Shown piece after piece: positions 15,305-24,304 of a stretch of DNA of 64,000 nucleotides. The DNA lies in assembly GCF_900142605.1 (NCBI RefSeq), contig NZ_FRBL01000006.1, positions 561,655 through 625,654 on the forward strand, in the 5' to 3' direction. The notes under the pieces were generated by a model. That model worked only from the letters and a program-made list of their open reading frames with translations, ran no database searches and was not told the origin of the DNA. Source of the DNA: Chitinophaga jiangningensis. GTDB taxonomy: Bacteria; Bacteroidota; Bacteroidia; Chitinophagales; Chitinophagaceae. Numbering within the stretch: position 1 is the first letter of the stretch; each line of letters begins with the position of its first letter. A program made the position numbers and the translations under genes.

Positions 15305-16414
15305 ATGGAACAGCATACCACAATGGAGCAAATTCTTGCTAACACCAAATTCTCCGATCCTTCATCGGATAAAAAGCCGTTGATCATTTCCGGCCCTTGC
15401 AGTGCAGAAACAGAAGAGCAGGTGCTCGCTACCGCACTGAGATTACAGAAAACAGGTAAGGTAGACGTTTTACGCGCCGGTATCTGGAAACCACGTACCC
15501 GCCCGGGTTCCTTCGAAGGTATCGGTACCAAAGGCCTCCCTTGGTTACAGAAAGCGAAAGAACTGACTGGCTTACCAGTGGCTGTGGAAGTAGCAACTGC
15601 TAAACAGGTGGAAGATGCGCTGCACTTCGGTGTGGATATCCTGTGGGTAGGAGCCCGTACTACCGTGAATCCTTTCTCTGTACAGGAAGTGGCAGACGCG
15701 CTGAAAGGTGTGGATACTACTGTGCTGATCAAAAACCCGATCAACCCTGATCTGGAACTCTGGCTCGGCGCTGTGGAAAGAATTCAGAAAGCCGGTATCA
15801 ACAAAGTAGGTCTGATCCATCGCGGCTTCTCCAGCTACGGTAACACTACCTACCGCAATGCTCCAATGTGGCACCTGGCTATCGAACTGAAACGCCGTAT
15901 GCCTGAACTGCCAATGATCTGCGATCCAAGCCACATCTCCGGCCGCCGCGATATCCTGCAGGAAGTTTCCCAGGAAGCGATCGACCTTGATTACGATGGT
16001 CTGATGCTGGAAACACATATCGATCCGGATAACGCATGGAGCGATGCCAAACAACAGGTTACGCCTGAAAGACTGGCTGAAATCCTCGATGGTATCGTAT
16101 GGCGCCGTGAGCATACCGATAAGAAAGACTTCAACTCTGCCCTGGAAAAACTGCGTGCGCAAATCAACCAGGTAGATGATGAAATCATGCTGCTGCTGGG
16201 CAACCGTATGAAAATTGCTGAGAAAATCGGTCAGTACAAAAAAGAAAATAACATCACCATCCTGCAAACTAACCGTTGGAATGAAATCCTGGAGCGCAAC
16301 ATCGCTAAAGGCGAAAAGCTGGGTCTCACAAAAGAATTCATTACCAAATACTTCGATGCTGTTCACCTGGAATCAATCAATCGCCAGAACAGGATCATGA
16401 ACGAAGACAAGTAA
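15305..16414 (+). CDS. Bifunctional DAHP synthase / chorismate mutase
   Basis: 369 residues. Residues 20-265 are a type I beta DAHP synthase (ISGPCSAETEEQVL, LRAGIWKPRTRPGSFEG, WVGARTTVNPFSVQEV, MICDPSHISGRR), first step of the shikimate pathway. Residues 275-365 are an AroQ-type chorismate mutase (LRAQINQVDDEIMLLLGNRM, IGQYKKENNI). The fusion couples entry into the pathway to the Phe/Tyr branch, and the mutase part may act as the allosteric prephenate/chorismate sensor (known for such fusions). 34 bases after tyrA and 6 before aroB. Confidence 0.95.
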   Translation: MEQHTTMEQILANTKFSDPSSDKKPLIISGPCSAETEEQVLATALRLQKTGKVDVLRAGIWKPRTRPGSFEGIGTKGLPWLQKAKELTGLPVAVEVATAKQVEDALHFGVDILWVGARTTVNPFSVQEVADALKGVDTTVLIKNPINPDLELWLGAVERIQKAGINKVGLIHRGFSSYGNTTYRNAPMWHLAIELKRRMPELPMICDPSHISGRRDILQEVSQEAIDLDYDGLMLETHIDPDNAWSDAKQQVTPERLAEILDGIVWRREHTDKKDFNSALEKLRAQINQVDDEIMLLLGNRMKIAEKIGQYKKENNITILQTNRWNEILERNIAKGEKLGLTKEFITKYFDAVHLESINRQNRIMNEDK

Positions 16415-16420
16415 GCAGGT

Positions 16421-17446
16421 ATGAAAATACAAACGCACCAATTTAAGCAGCAGACTTCCCGCTATTTCCTTGGCGAGCGTCTGCTGCAACTGGGCAACCA
16501 CGTGGATAAAAACCGTTCGGTGCTCGTCATCGACGAAAACGTAGAACGGCATCACGGGGATCAATTGCACGACTGGAAAAAGATCGTTGTTTCCGCAGGA
16601 GAAGATGTGAAAAACATGAGCACTGTGGAAAAAATTATCGATGGACTCATCAGCTTTGAGGCCGACCGTAAAACTACCCTGGTAGGAATAGGTGGTGGCA
16701 TGATGACTGACGTAGCCGGCTTTGCCGCCAGCATTTACATGCGTGGTATTCCTTTCGGCTTTGTTCCAACTACGCTGCTGGCACAGGTAGATGCCAGTAT
16801 CGGCGGTAAGAACGGCGTAAGCCACGGTAAGCAAAAGAACTTACTGGGCACTATTACCCAGCCTGAATTTATTCTCTTCGATTATACCTTACCGTTATCC
16901 ATGCCGGATGAAGAATGGCATAATGGTTTTGCAGAGATAATTAAGTACGCCTGTATCATGGATGCGGAGTTATTTGACTACCTCGAACAAAATAAAGAGA
17001 AAGCCCTGGCCCGTGATGTGGAAGTACTACAGTACCTGGTAGAGAAATCTGTGGAGGCGAAAACAAAAGTAGTACTGGAAGATGAATTTGAAACGGGGCC
17101 ACGCCGCTGGCTCAACTTCGGGCATACGCTTGGCCATGCGGTGGAAAAGCTGGAACATATTGCACATGGCAACGCTGTGGCAATAGGAATGGTGGCCGCA
17201 GCGCGCTTCTCCGAGCAGCTGATGGGTTTCCCGAAGGAGCAAACTGCACGACTGATTAAACTGATTACAGATTACCAACTGCCTGTTGCGTTTACTTCGG
17301 ATAAAGATGCCGTATACGACATCTTTAAGCTGGATAAAAAGCGGGAAAAGAATGATATTCATTTTGTGTTGCTGGAAACGATAGGCAAGGCTACTACCAG
17401 AGCAGTGCCTATTAAGGAGTTGAAATCAATGATGGAGCAGTTGTAA
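16421..17446 (+). CDS. aroB: 3-Dehydroquinate synthase
   Basis: 341 residues. Second shikimate-pathway step, cyclising DAHP to 3-dehydroquinate with NAD and a divalent metal. Clear motifs: VGIGGGMMTDVAGFAAS (nucleotide binding), FVPTTLLAQVDASIGGKNGV, and the metal ligands in GFAEIIKYACI, RRWLNFGHTLGHAVE and HGNAVAIGM. Tightly packed after the DAHP synthase gene. Confidence 0.95.
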   Translation: MKIQTHQFKQQTSRYFLGERLLQLGNHVDKNRSVLVIDENVERHHGDQLHDWKKIVVSAGEDVKNMSTVEKIIDGLISFEADRKTTLVGIGGGMMTDVAGFAASIYMRGIPFGFVPTTLLAQVDASIGGKNGVSHGKQKNLLGTITQPEFILFDYTLPLSMPDEEWHNGFAEIIKYACIMDAELFDYLEQNKEKALARDVEVLQYLVEKSVEAKTKVVLEDEFETGPRRWLNFGHTLGHAVEKLEHIAHGNAVAIGMVAAARFSEQLMGFPKEQTARLIKLITDYQLPVAFTSDKDAVYDIFKLDKKREKNDIHFVLLETIGKATTRAVPIKELKSMMEQL

Positions 17447-17482
17447 AATTTTTTAACTAACTAAAACGGCTATACGAATTAT

Positions 17483-18751
17483 ATGCAAGTTACTGTATCA
17501 CCCGCCGGCATTTCCGGAACGGTTACGGCCAATCCATCTAAAAGCGCCATGCAGCGTGCGGTAGCAGCGGCACTGCTGGCAAATGGAAAAAGCATTATCC
17601 GCAATCCTGGCCTGAGCAACGATTGCCTGGCAGCGCTGGATGTGGCCGAAAAACTCGGCGCCACGGTAAACCGTAAGCCTGAACTGATTGAGATCAGCAG
17701 CAATGGCATACAGCCACGTTTTGATGAAATCAACTGCGGCGAGTCCGGACTGGGTATCCGCATGTTTACGCCTATTGCAGCACTGGCATCTCAGCCGATA
17801 ACTATTAACGGTCATGGTAGTTTGACTACCCGTCCGATGAACTTTTTTGAGGAAGTGCTGCCCCAGCTGGATGTGAAAATCACTTCCCGTGAAGGTAAGC
17901 TGCCATTGCATATACAGGGGCCACTGCAACCAAAGGATATTACTATTGACGGCAGCCTGAGCTCACAGTTTCTGACCGGCCTGCTGATGGCATATGGTGC
18001 AAATGCCGAAGAGGTAACCATCACCGTACAGGACCTGAAAAGCAAACCTTACATTGCGTTAACCTTACAACTGATGTCGCACTTTGGTGTGAACGTTCAG
18101 CAACAAAATTTTGAAACCTTCCATTTCGGTAAAAAACAACAATATCAGGCAAAGGATTATACCGTGGAGGGTGACTGGAGTGGTGCTGCCTTTTTGCTGG
18201 TAGCCGCTGCGGTAGCAGGAAAAGCGGAAGTACATCATCTCAATACCGAATCTGCTCAATCCGATAAAGCTATTCTGGACGCATTACGCAGCGCAGGTGC
18301 TTACCTGATGCCGGGCATGTTTACCATCAACATTGAAAAAGATGGGTTGAAAGCTTTTGAGTTTGATGCTACTGATTGTCCGGATCTGTTTCCGCCGCTG
18401 GTAGCACTGGCTGCTAACTGTAAAGGCACTACGAAAATTCTTGGCGTGAGCCGCCTGGCACACAAAGAGAGTGATCGTGGTATTACCCTGCAGCAGGAAT
18501 TTGGGAAGATGGGCATTGTGATTGAGCTTAATGGCGACGAAATGCTGGTCCATGGCGGAACTGGTATAAAAGGTGCCACAGTAAGTTCACACAACGATCA
18601 CCGTATTGCCATGGCTTGTGCTGTAGCAGCATTAACGGCAGATGCTCCGGTTGTCATTGAAAATGCAGAAGCAATCAATAAGTCATATCCTGAGTTCTAC
18701 GATCACCTGCAAACGATCGGCGGTAAGGTAGACGTGGCAGTAAATGCCTAA
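17483..18751 (+). CDS. aroA: 3-Phosphoshikimate 1-carboxyvinyltransferase (EPSP synthase)
   Basis: 422 residues. Sixth shikimate step. Substrate-binding start NPSKSAMQRAVAAALL (residues 12-27), DGSLSSQFLTGLLMAYG, DWSGAAFLLVAA, DCPDLFPPLVALAA and SHNDHRIAMACAVAAL are all present. The loop that is usually LGNAGTAMRPL reads CGESGLGIRMF (about residues 79-90), so the positions matching E. coli Thr97 and Pro101 are Leu and Met. See findings. In the operon after aroB. Confidence 0.95.
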   Translation: MQVTVSPAGISGTVTANPSKSAMQRAVAAALLANGKSIIRNPGLSNDCLAALDVAEKLGATVNRKPELIEISSNGIQPRFDEINCGESGLGIRMFTPIAALASQPITINGHGSLTTRPMNFFEEVLPQLDVKITSREGKLPLHIQGPLQPKDITIDGSLSSQFLTGLLMAYGANAEEVTITVQDLKSKPYIALTLQLMSHFGVNVQQQNFETFHFGKKQQYQAKDYTVEGDWSGAAFLLVAAAVAGKAEVHHLNTESAQSDKAILDALRSAGAYLMPGMFTINIEKDGLKAFEFDATDCPDLFPPLVALAANCKGTTKILGVSRLAHKESDRGITLQQEFGKMGIVIELNGDEMLVHGGTGIKGATVSSHNDHRIAMACAVAALTADAPVVIENAEAINKSYPEFYDHLQTIGGKVDVAVNA

Positions 18752-18788
18752 GGGATTATAACAATATTTCATCTTAAAATATTAGTGT

Positions 18789-19790
18789 GTGAACAGTTTT
18801 GGCAGATTATTCAGGGTTAATGTATTCGGAGAATCCCACGGTGCCAGCGTTGGTGTAAATATCGACGGTGTGCCGGCCGGTGTTCCCCTGAAGCAGGAAG
18901 ATTTCCTGGCAGACCTGGAAAGGCGCAAAGGTGGCTCAAGAGGCACTACTCCCCGTAAGGAAGAAGATCTTCCTTTTCTGAAATCAGGTGTTTTCAATGA
19001 TCATACCACTGGTGCGCCGGTGACAATTATGTTTGAAAACAACAATACCCGTAGCACGGATTATGAGAAGCTGCGGGAGTTTCCGCGCCCGGGCCATGCC
19101 GACTTTGTAGCCACTGAAAAATATGGTGGTTTTGAAGATTACCGCGGTGGTGGTCATTTTAGCGGTCGCCTTACCCTGAACCTGGTAGCGGCTGGAGTGA
19201 TTGCCAAAAAGATCCTGGGAGAAAGCGTAAAAGTGAATGCCTACATTACAGAAGTGGGCGGTAATCCGGACCCGGAAGCGGGCCTGGAAGCAGCTATTGC
19301 GGCAAAGGATTCCGTAGGAGGGATAGTAGAATGTACGGTAGATGGTTTACCTATCGGCCTGGGCGAGCCTTTCTTTGATTCTTTGGAATCGAGTCTGGCT
19401 CATGCGGTATTTGCCATCCCTGCCATCAAGGGTATTGAATTCGGTGCCGGCTTTGCTGCCGCAAAGATGAAAGGCCTGGAGCATAATGACCCTATTCTGG
19501 ATAAAGCAGGTAAAACAGCTACCAATCACGCCGGTGGTGTGGTAGGCGGCATCAGCAATGGAAACCAGCTGGTTTTTCGTATCGCTGTAAAACCTACTTC
19601 CAGTACTCCTAAGGAGCAACAAACCCTCAATATAAAGAGCGGTGAGGTGGAAACGTTTAGTGTAAAAGGTCGTCATGATTTGTGTATTGCACTGCGTGTG
19701 CCGGTAGTGCTGGAAGCGGTAACTGCGATGGTGCTGGCAGATTTTATGCTGCTGGAACAACGGAGGCCGCGTGTGTTTAAACAGGCGTAA
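18789..19790 (+). CDS. aroC: Chorismate synthase
   Basis: 333 residues, slightly shorter than the usual ~360. Last common step, making chorismate from EPSP using reduced FMN. Start is GTG, giving MNSFGRLFRVNVFGESHG, which carries the first signature; others are GGSRGTTPRKEED, FRPGHAD-like FPRPGHADF, and YRGGGHFSGRLT. The final signature region RHDLCIALRVPVVLEA is intact. Last gene of the operon, followed by a strong terminator. Confidence 0.95.
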   Translation: MNSFGRLFRVNVFGESHGASVGVNIDGVPAGVPLKQEDFLADLERRKGGSRGTTPRKEEDLPFLKSGVFNDHTTGAPVTIMFENNNTRSTDYEKLREFPRPGHADFVATEKYGGFEDYRGGGHFSGRLTLNLVAAGVIAKKILGESVKVNAYITEVGGNPDPEAGLEAAIAAKDSVGGIVECTVDGLPIGLGEPFFDSLESSLAHAVFAIPAIKGIEFGAGFAAAKMKGLEHNDPILDKAGKTATNHAGGVVGGISNGNQLVFRIAVKPTSSTPKEQQTLNIKSGEVETFSVKGRHDLCIALRVPVVLEAVTAMVLADFMLLEQRRPRVFKQA

Positions 19791-19817
19791 GTATAGCATG
19801 AAGTTATTAGGAAAGAG

Positions 19818-19843
19818 ACCGGCTGAATAGCCGGTTTTTTTTT
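19818..19843 (+). terminator. Terminator of the aromatic operon
   Basis: ACCGGCT-GAAT-AGCCGGT stem-loop followed by nine T, 28 bases after the aroC stop. Confidence 0.9.
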
Positions 19844-19880
19844 ATTAGAAAGAATATCTTTGTAATTGTAAGTTGCTGAA

Positions 19881-20282
19881 ATGTTAGATTTTCTTTTTTG
19901 GTTTTTATACAGGCATTTCGAGAGAAATGATAGTTACAAAACAGTTATTCAGCCATCATTTTTTGTATCACTAACGGTGTTGTCTTATCTCTATTTAAGC
20001 CTGGTGGGTTTACGAGGATTGACCGGCTGGCATGCACTTGCTTTTACAGAATATTCCCGAAGTAACAGATGGTACTTCGCGTTCTGCATAATAATCATAT
20101 TGATGGCTGTATACCTGGTTTACCATAAACGCCAATCACCAAAGATACTGGCCAGATATCAGCATTTGCACTGGAATACGCCTATTATTATTGCTAAATG
20201 TTGGTCATTTGTTCTGGCTCCGCACATTGTTTTACTAATAATACTCAAATTTAAGCCTGGTCTCCTACTGTGGTTGCGATAA
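19881..20282 (+). CDS. Small multi-pass membrane protein, unknown
   Basis: 133 residues with three probable membrane helices (about 25-47, 68-85 FAFCIIIILMAVYLVY and 104-125). No family recognised. Base composition is more AT-rich than the flanking genes, which suggests later acquisition or weak constraint. It stands alone between the aromatic operon terminator and a TAT-exported oxidoreductase. Confidence 0.55.
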   Translation: MLDFLFWFLYRHFERNDSYKTVIQPSFFVSLTVLSYLYLSLVGLRGLTGWHALAFTEYSRSNRWYFAFCIIIILMAVYLVYHKRQSPKILARYQHLHWNTPIIIAKCWSFVLAPHIVLLIILKFKPGLLLWLR

Positions 20283-20440
20283 TATAATCCTTATCATGAT
20301 AACTTTATTTACCTTCCCATCTTACCATGGTTAGATGTTCCCTTAACCGTCCATGTAAAGTTTTTACCCTTTTTTTCATTTATGCTTTCGATTGCAAAGC
20401 CTTTTTTATAATTTGGAGCTAGCAATCATAAAACCACGCT

Positions 20441-21868
20441 ATGAACTATAACGATTCAAGAAGGAGCTTTCTGAAGCAGGCTGCGCTGGCAACGCTGGCT
20501 ACAGCCACCCCAGGACTGCTGATGGCTGCGGCAAAGCCGTACACCCGCAAAATCGGGCCTAATGAAAAGGTAAACATCGCTTTTATTGGCATTGGCAACA
20601 GGGGAGGAGAGATCGCCCAGGCGCTCTACAAAACCGGGCTGGCAAACGTCGTAGCACTCTGCGATGTGGATATGGGCGCACCGCACACCCTGGAAGTGAT
20701 GAAGATGTTCCCTAACGTGCCTCGTTTCCAGGACTTCCGGCAGATGTTCGATAAGATGGGTAACCAGATCGATGCTGTTTCCGTTGGCGTCCCTGACTTC
20801 TCCCATTTCCCAATCACCATGATGGCAATCGGACTGGGCAAACACGTGTATGTGGAAAAACCAATGGCACGTACCTTTAATGAGGTGGAGCTGATGATGA
20901 AAGCCGCCCGTAAAAATCCGAAAGTGGTGACCCAGATGGGTAACCAGGGCCACTCAGAAGCCAACTATTTCCAGTTCAAAGCCTGGAAAGATGCCGGTAT
21001 CATCAAAGATGTTACTGCGATCACCGCTCACATGAACTCTCCACGCCGCTGGCATGGCTGGGATCCGAATATTAAGTCGTTCCCCGCTGCTGAAAAGGCG
21101 CCTGATACGCTCGACTGGAACATCTGGCAGATGACCACACAAGGGCACGATTATAACCATGACTTTGTAAACGGCCAGTGGCGCTGCTGGTTCGACTTCG
21201 GTATGGGCGCACTGGGCGACTGGGGCGCACACATTATCGATACCGCCCACCAGTTCCTCGACCTGGGCCTGCCTTATGAAGTAGATCCGATTAAACTCAG
21301 CGGACATAATAATTTCTTCTACCCGATGAGCACCACCCTGGCATTCAAATTCCCTAAGAGAGGAAATATGCCGGCACTGGACATCACCTGGTACGATGGT
21401 GTGGATAACCTGCCACCTATTCCTGAAGGGTACGGTGTACAGGGATTGGATCCAAATATTCCGCCGCCAAGCAATGGTCCTATTAAGCCGGCAAAACTGA
21501 ATCCTGGTAAGATCATTTATAGTAAAGAACTCACCTTCAAAGGTGGCTCACACGGTAGTACCCTGTCCATTATTCCGGAGGAAAAAGCGAAGGAAATGGC
21601 GGGCAAATTACCGGAAGTACCTAAGAGTCCTTCCAACCACTTTGAGAACTTCCTGAAGGCTTGTAAAGGCGAAGAACAAACCCGTTCTCCATTTGCGATT
21701 GCAGGGCCGCTCAGTCAGGTGTTCTGCTTGGGAGTGCTCGCACAGTGGACTGGTGAAAAAATCAAGTTTGATCGTGAGAAGAAAGTGATTACAAGTAGTA
21801 AACGTGCAAATGAATTGTTAGTAGGACCTCCGCCGAGAAAAGGCTGGGAGCAGTATTATAAAGTATAA
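20441..21868 (+). CDS. TAT-exported Gfo/Idh/MocA family oxidoreductase
   Basis: 475 residues. Twin-arginine signal SRRSFLKQAALATLA (residues 6-20) implies folded export, probably with bound NAD(P). Nucleotide-binding strand VNIAFIGIGNRGGEIAQAL near 45-62 and EKPMARTFNEVE near 142 (the usual EKP motif). The C-terminal two-thirds resemble the Gfo/Idh/MocA sugar-dehydrogenase-like domain. Substrate unknown; such proteins in Bacteroidota often act on sugars in the periplasm. Monocistronic, terminator follows. Confidence 0.85.
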   Translation: MNYNDSRRSFLKQAALATLATATPGLLMAAAKPYTRKIGPNEKVNIAFIGIGNRGGEIAQALYKTGLANVVALCDVDMGAPHTLEVMKMFPNVPRFQDFRQMFDKMGNQIDAVSVGVPDFSHFPITMMAIGLGKHVYVEKPMARTFNEVELMMKAARKNPKVVTQMGNQGHSEANYFQFKAWKDAGIIKDVTAITAHMNSPRRWHGWDPNIKSFPAAEKAPDTLDWNIWQMTTQGHDYNHDFVNGQWRCWFDFGMGALGDWGAHIIDTAHQFLDLGLPYEVDPIKLSGHNNFFYPMSTTLAFKFPKRGNMPALDITWYDGVDNLPPIPEGYGVQGLDPNIPPPSNGPIKPAKLNPGKIIYSKELTFKGGSHGSTLSIIPEEKAKEMAGKLPEVPKSPSNHFENFLKACKGEEQTRSPFAIAGPLSQVFCLGVLAQWTGEKIKFDREKKVITSSKRANELLVGPPPRKGWEQYYKV

Positions 21869-21873
21869 GAGAA

Positions 21874-21900
21874 GAGGGCTGGTAACAGCCCTTTTTTATT
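21874..21900 (+). terminator. Intrinsic terminator
   Basis: AGGGCTG-GTAA-CAGCCCT followed by six T, directly after the oxidoreductase stop. Confidence 0.85.
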
Positions 21901-22019
21901 AGACGGCTACCCGAGCTAGCATGCAGACCAACACTGCTTCTTACTGATACTTGATAATTTGGTGTTGATCTAATTAAAGTATCTTCCGAACTCTTAATGA
22001 AATGTATTGCGAATGTTTA

Positions 22020-22340
22020 GCGTTTGTATTGTGAATGGACAAAGTTACCCAACCTTCTGCAGAGGCAGCAAGATTCAATAAGGTTGAGAACTGGCCAGTC
22101 AAATTATTCTACAGGTACATCACAGATTTCCATTTCTCTTTTTGCAATAAAATCAGGTATAAAAAAAATACCCATTACTTTGTCTTATCACGCAGGAGGC
22201 ATTATGGTAGGAGATATGGGAATCTTAGTGCAGGCGGCAGTATTAACAGGACGCGTATGGGGGCACATGTAGATGAGCGCCCTTACATGGTTTTTGGGGA
22301 TGCTTACCCTGTTAAGGCCTGGCCAGCAGATGCTTAAGCC
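22020..22340 (+). pseudogene. Frameshifted N-terminal remnant of an Rhs/YD-type (SpvB-like) protein
   Basis: Three frames must be joined to recover a recognisable start: QPSAEAARFNKVENWPVK (from the ATG at 22035), then a shift to STGTSQISISLFAIKSG and IPITLSYHAGGIMVGDMG, then a shift back to SAGGSINRTRMGAHVDERP. Together they match the conserved head of Bacteroidota YD-repeat/Rhs proteins (from memory: P-S/T-A-A-F-K-G--PV--YTG---I-IPL--I--G---IP-SLSYHA-GI-V----SWVGLGWSL-AGGVI-R---G--DE). The tryptophan-rich part is deleted and nothing follows, so this is a dead fragment. Confidence 0.6.
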
Positions 22341-22459
22341 CAAAGGACGATTGTATTTAATTTTACCGATATAATAGTGGTGGAGTAAGCAATTACAAAG
22401 AGAAGGTACTTGAAATGCAGGCAAATGCAAAGAAATCTACTCCGCAAAATTTTTAATTT

Positions 22460-23167
22460 ATGAGAAATCATTTGCCCTTTTATTTGCTCCTTACAATATT
22501 TGCATTGGTGGGATGCAAAAATAGAAATAGTATTAGTACTATTAAGCCCGACCTTATTAAAAATGATGCAAAAGAAAGTGACAGTATAGCTTTAGATAAT
22601 TTGGATATTTTTATTATAGACTCTGTCGAATTTGTTAGACTGTATAAAAGAAACATTCATAATTTGAATTCAAGAATTAAAAATACAGGTTGTCCGACCA
22701 ATTTTAATGCTATAGAAGCCAATGAATTTGAAGATGAAATGAAATTATTCAAGAACCAGGTTTATTATTATAAGTATAAAGGAAGTATTAAGGAATGGTT
22801 TGGTGATGCTAGCTTTGTGACAGATTTTTATAAGAAGGTCATGAATGCCGCTGATGATTTTTATCAATTTGAACAGCTCCGTTTTGTAAGATTTGATTCA
22901 GTAAGGGTGGCAGATTACGGGGATTGTATTTTAGCATCATTCAGATATCTAACACCAACCTCCGCTAACCAAGGCCGGCCAAGCTTGATGTTTAATATTG
23001 ATAGAAGTGAAGTAGTTCTTTGGGATTTCAGTAATTTGTCGATAAGAAAAGATCTGATAGAACTTGATTTTAAGGTTAGAAATGCAAAACATACATTATA
23101 TAGCGTGGTCTATGATGTTAATTCGGAACAATTTCTTCCCCATTGCTATAAAATAATTAATGAATAA
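22460..23167 (+). CDS. Lipoprotein, unknown; possible orphan immunity protein
   Basis: 235 residues with a lipoprotein signal (LLLTIFALVGCKNRN, Cys19). The rest is mixed alpha/beta without a family that I recognise. Strikingly AT-rich compared with neighbours. It follows the broken Rhs-type fragment by 120 bases; Rhs loci commonly carry immunity and cargo genes at this position, so an orphan immunity role is a guess from context. Confidence 0.6.
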   Translation: MRNHLPFYLLLTIFALVGCKNRNSISTIKPDLIKNDAKESDSIALDNLDIFIIDSVEFVRLYKRNIHNLNSRIKNTGCPTNFNAIEANEFEDEMKLFKNQVYYYKYKGSIKEWFGDASFVTDFYKKVMNAADDFYQFEQLRFVRFDSVRVADYGDCILASFRYLTPTSANQGRPSLMFNIDRSEVVLWDFSNLSIRKDLIELDFKVRNAKHTLYSVVYDVNSEQFLPHCYKIINE

Positions 23168-23218
23168 AGAAATCAGTTTTTTAGTAGAAAAGAAAGGAAT
23201 TCCCCGTTTGGATTATCG

Positions 23219-23554
23219 ATGCAGTCCCGATTTATGAAATATAGCAATTTGCCCCGTTATTCATGGTGGTCGTTTTTGATTTTTATTATTGTTTTAATCA
23301 AGGATTGTTTAATAAGTGGCTGTCATATTATTCCAGAGCGGAGTCCGGCTAATAGACTGATAACTTACTTTCTTATTTTACCCATTGTAATTCTCGGAAT
23401 AGTTTTATCGTTGAAGGTGATTTTATACTATTATAGCTGCTGGATGAAGAAACGTAAGCTGAATATTGATTTTACCTTACTACGTGCGATTCCTCTAATA
23501 ATTTATATCCTTTACTTTTTTATTTTAAGTTTGATCGGTTTTTTCTTGCAATAA
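23219..23554 (+). CDS. Small membrane protein, unknown
   Basis: 111 residues with three probable membrane helices (about 17-30, 48-68 and 86-110). AT-rich. No family recognised. A second in-frame ATG at 23234 (MKYSNLPRY) is an equally good start. Lies in the patch after the broken Rhs-type gene and may be a remnant immunity protein (inference). Confidence 0.5.
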   Translation: MQSRFMKYSNLPRYSWWSFLIFIIVLIKDCLISGCHIIPERSPANRLITYFLILPIVILGIVLSLKVILYYYSCWMKKRKLNIDFTLLRAIPLIIYILYFFILSLIGFFLQ

Positions 23555-23745
23555 ATACTGGGGCATTTGTTAATAAGTATTTTCAGCCGGAAGAAAAATC
23601 AACTACCATCAAACTATTAAAGACCATAATGAAAACAGTGAAAGTAAATGAAACATAAGTGAAATTTACTCCTATAATCAAGCAAAATTTCAGCGCCTGT
23701 GTACTTTCCAACATGCTATGAGGTAAATACAAAAGAAGAAACAGA

Positions 23746-24171
23746 ATGAAAAAAACTTTTTCTTTTATCCTACTATATCATATTTTCTGCCTCTTATCCT
23801 TATTAGGCATTAGGTATTTCTTTATGCATTATTCAATGGAGATATTTTCCTATCTATTGTGGTTTTACCTTGAAAGTTTAATTTTCGGCCTGATACTATT
23901 TCCACTAGGAAACTTAATTCTCGGAAAATTATCAGTTAATTTAACCTGGAGAATTATTATCAATGGGTTGATATGCTTTTTTTTAATTAACCTGATCTCC
24001 TCATTATCTGATCATAAATTATTGACGTTAGAGTTGATCAGGGGGCTGAGAAATGGAGAAGATTTGAATATCAATAATTTAATAATTCACCTAATATCCA
24101 TATTCAGCGTATTATTGACCTCTTTATTAGTTAAACCGTTGAGAAGTAATAATCTTAGTAATAATCAATAA
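23746..24171 (+). CDS. Small membrane protein, unknown
   Basis: 141 residues with four probable membrane helices, start MKKTFSFILLYHIFCLLSLL. AT-rich, no family recognised. The third gene of the low-GC patch; the 190 bases before it hold no recognisable feature. Same caveat on function as for its two neighbours. Confidence 0.5.
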   Translation: MKKTFSFILLYHIFCLLSLLGIRYFFMHYSMEIFSYLLWFYLESLIFGLILFPLGNLILGKLSVNLTWRIIINGLICFFLINLISSLSDHKLLTLELIRGLRNGEDLNINNLIIHLISIFSVLLTSLLVKPLRSNNLSNNQ

Positions 24172-24236
24172 GCATCTCGTAGTGGTTAATAGTAGCTTGA
24201 GATACGGGATCATTTTATTATTTCAGAAAAAACAAT

Positions 24237-24256
24237 AAAAGATATTTTTGTCTTTT
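24237..24256. promoter_or_regulatory. Candidate Rrf2 operator upstream of the regulator
   Basis: AAAAGATATTTTTGTCTTTT is a near-palindrome overlapping the -33 box of the regulator's promoter. Its reverse complement closely matches the site at 24763-24782 before the flavohaemoglobin gene. Confidence 0.6.
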
Positions 24257-24278
24257 ATTCCTCCAGCCTTTACCTTTG
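24247..24278 (+). promoter_or_regulatory. Promoter of the Rrf2-type regulator
   Basis: TTTG at 24247-24250, 20-base spacer, TACCTTTG at 24271-24278: an exact TTTG / TAnnTTTG pair. Start codon follows at 24305. Confidence 0.7.
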
Positions 24279-24304
24279 TTGTGAATTCTTTTACAAACGA
24301 TTAC

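Noticed and set aside
15572..16366. Long open frame on the minus strand inside the DAHP synthase-chorismate mutase gene
   Set aside because: It is antisense to an unmistakable enzyme gene and translates to compositionally odd sequence; a codon-bias shadow.
22460..24171. Calling the three AT-rich genes immunity proteins outright
   Set aside because: Only context supports it; none shows a known immunity domain.
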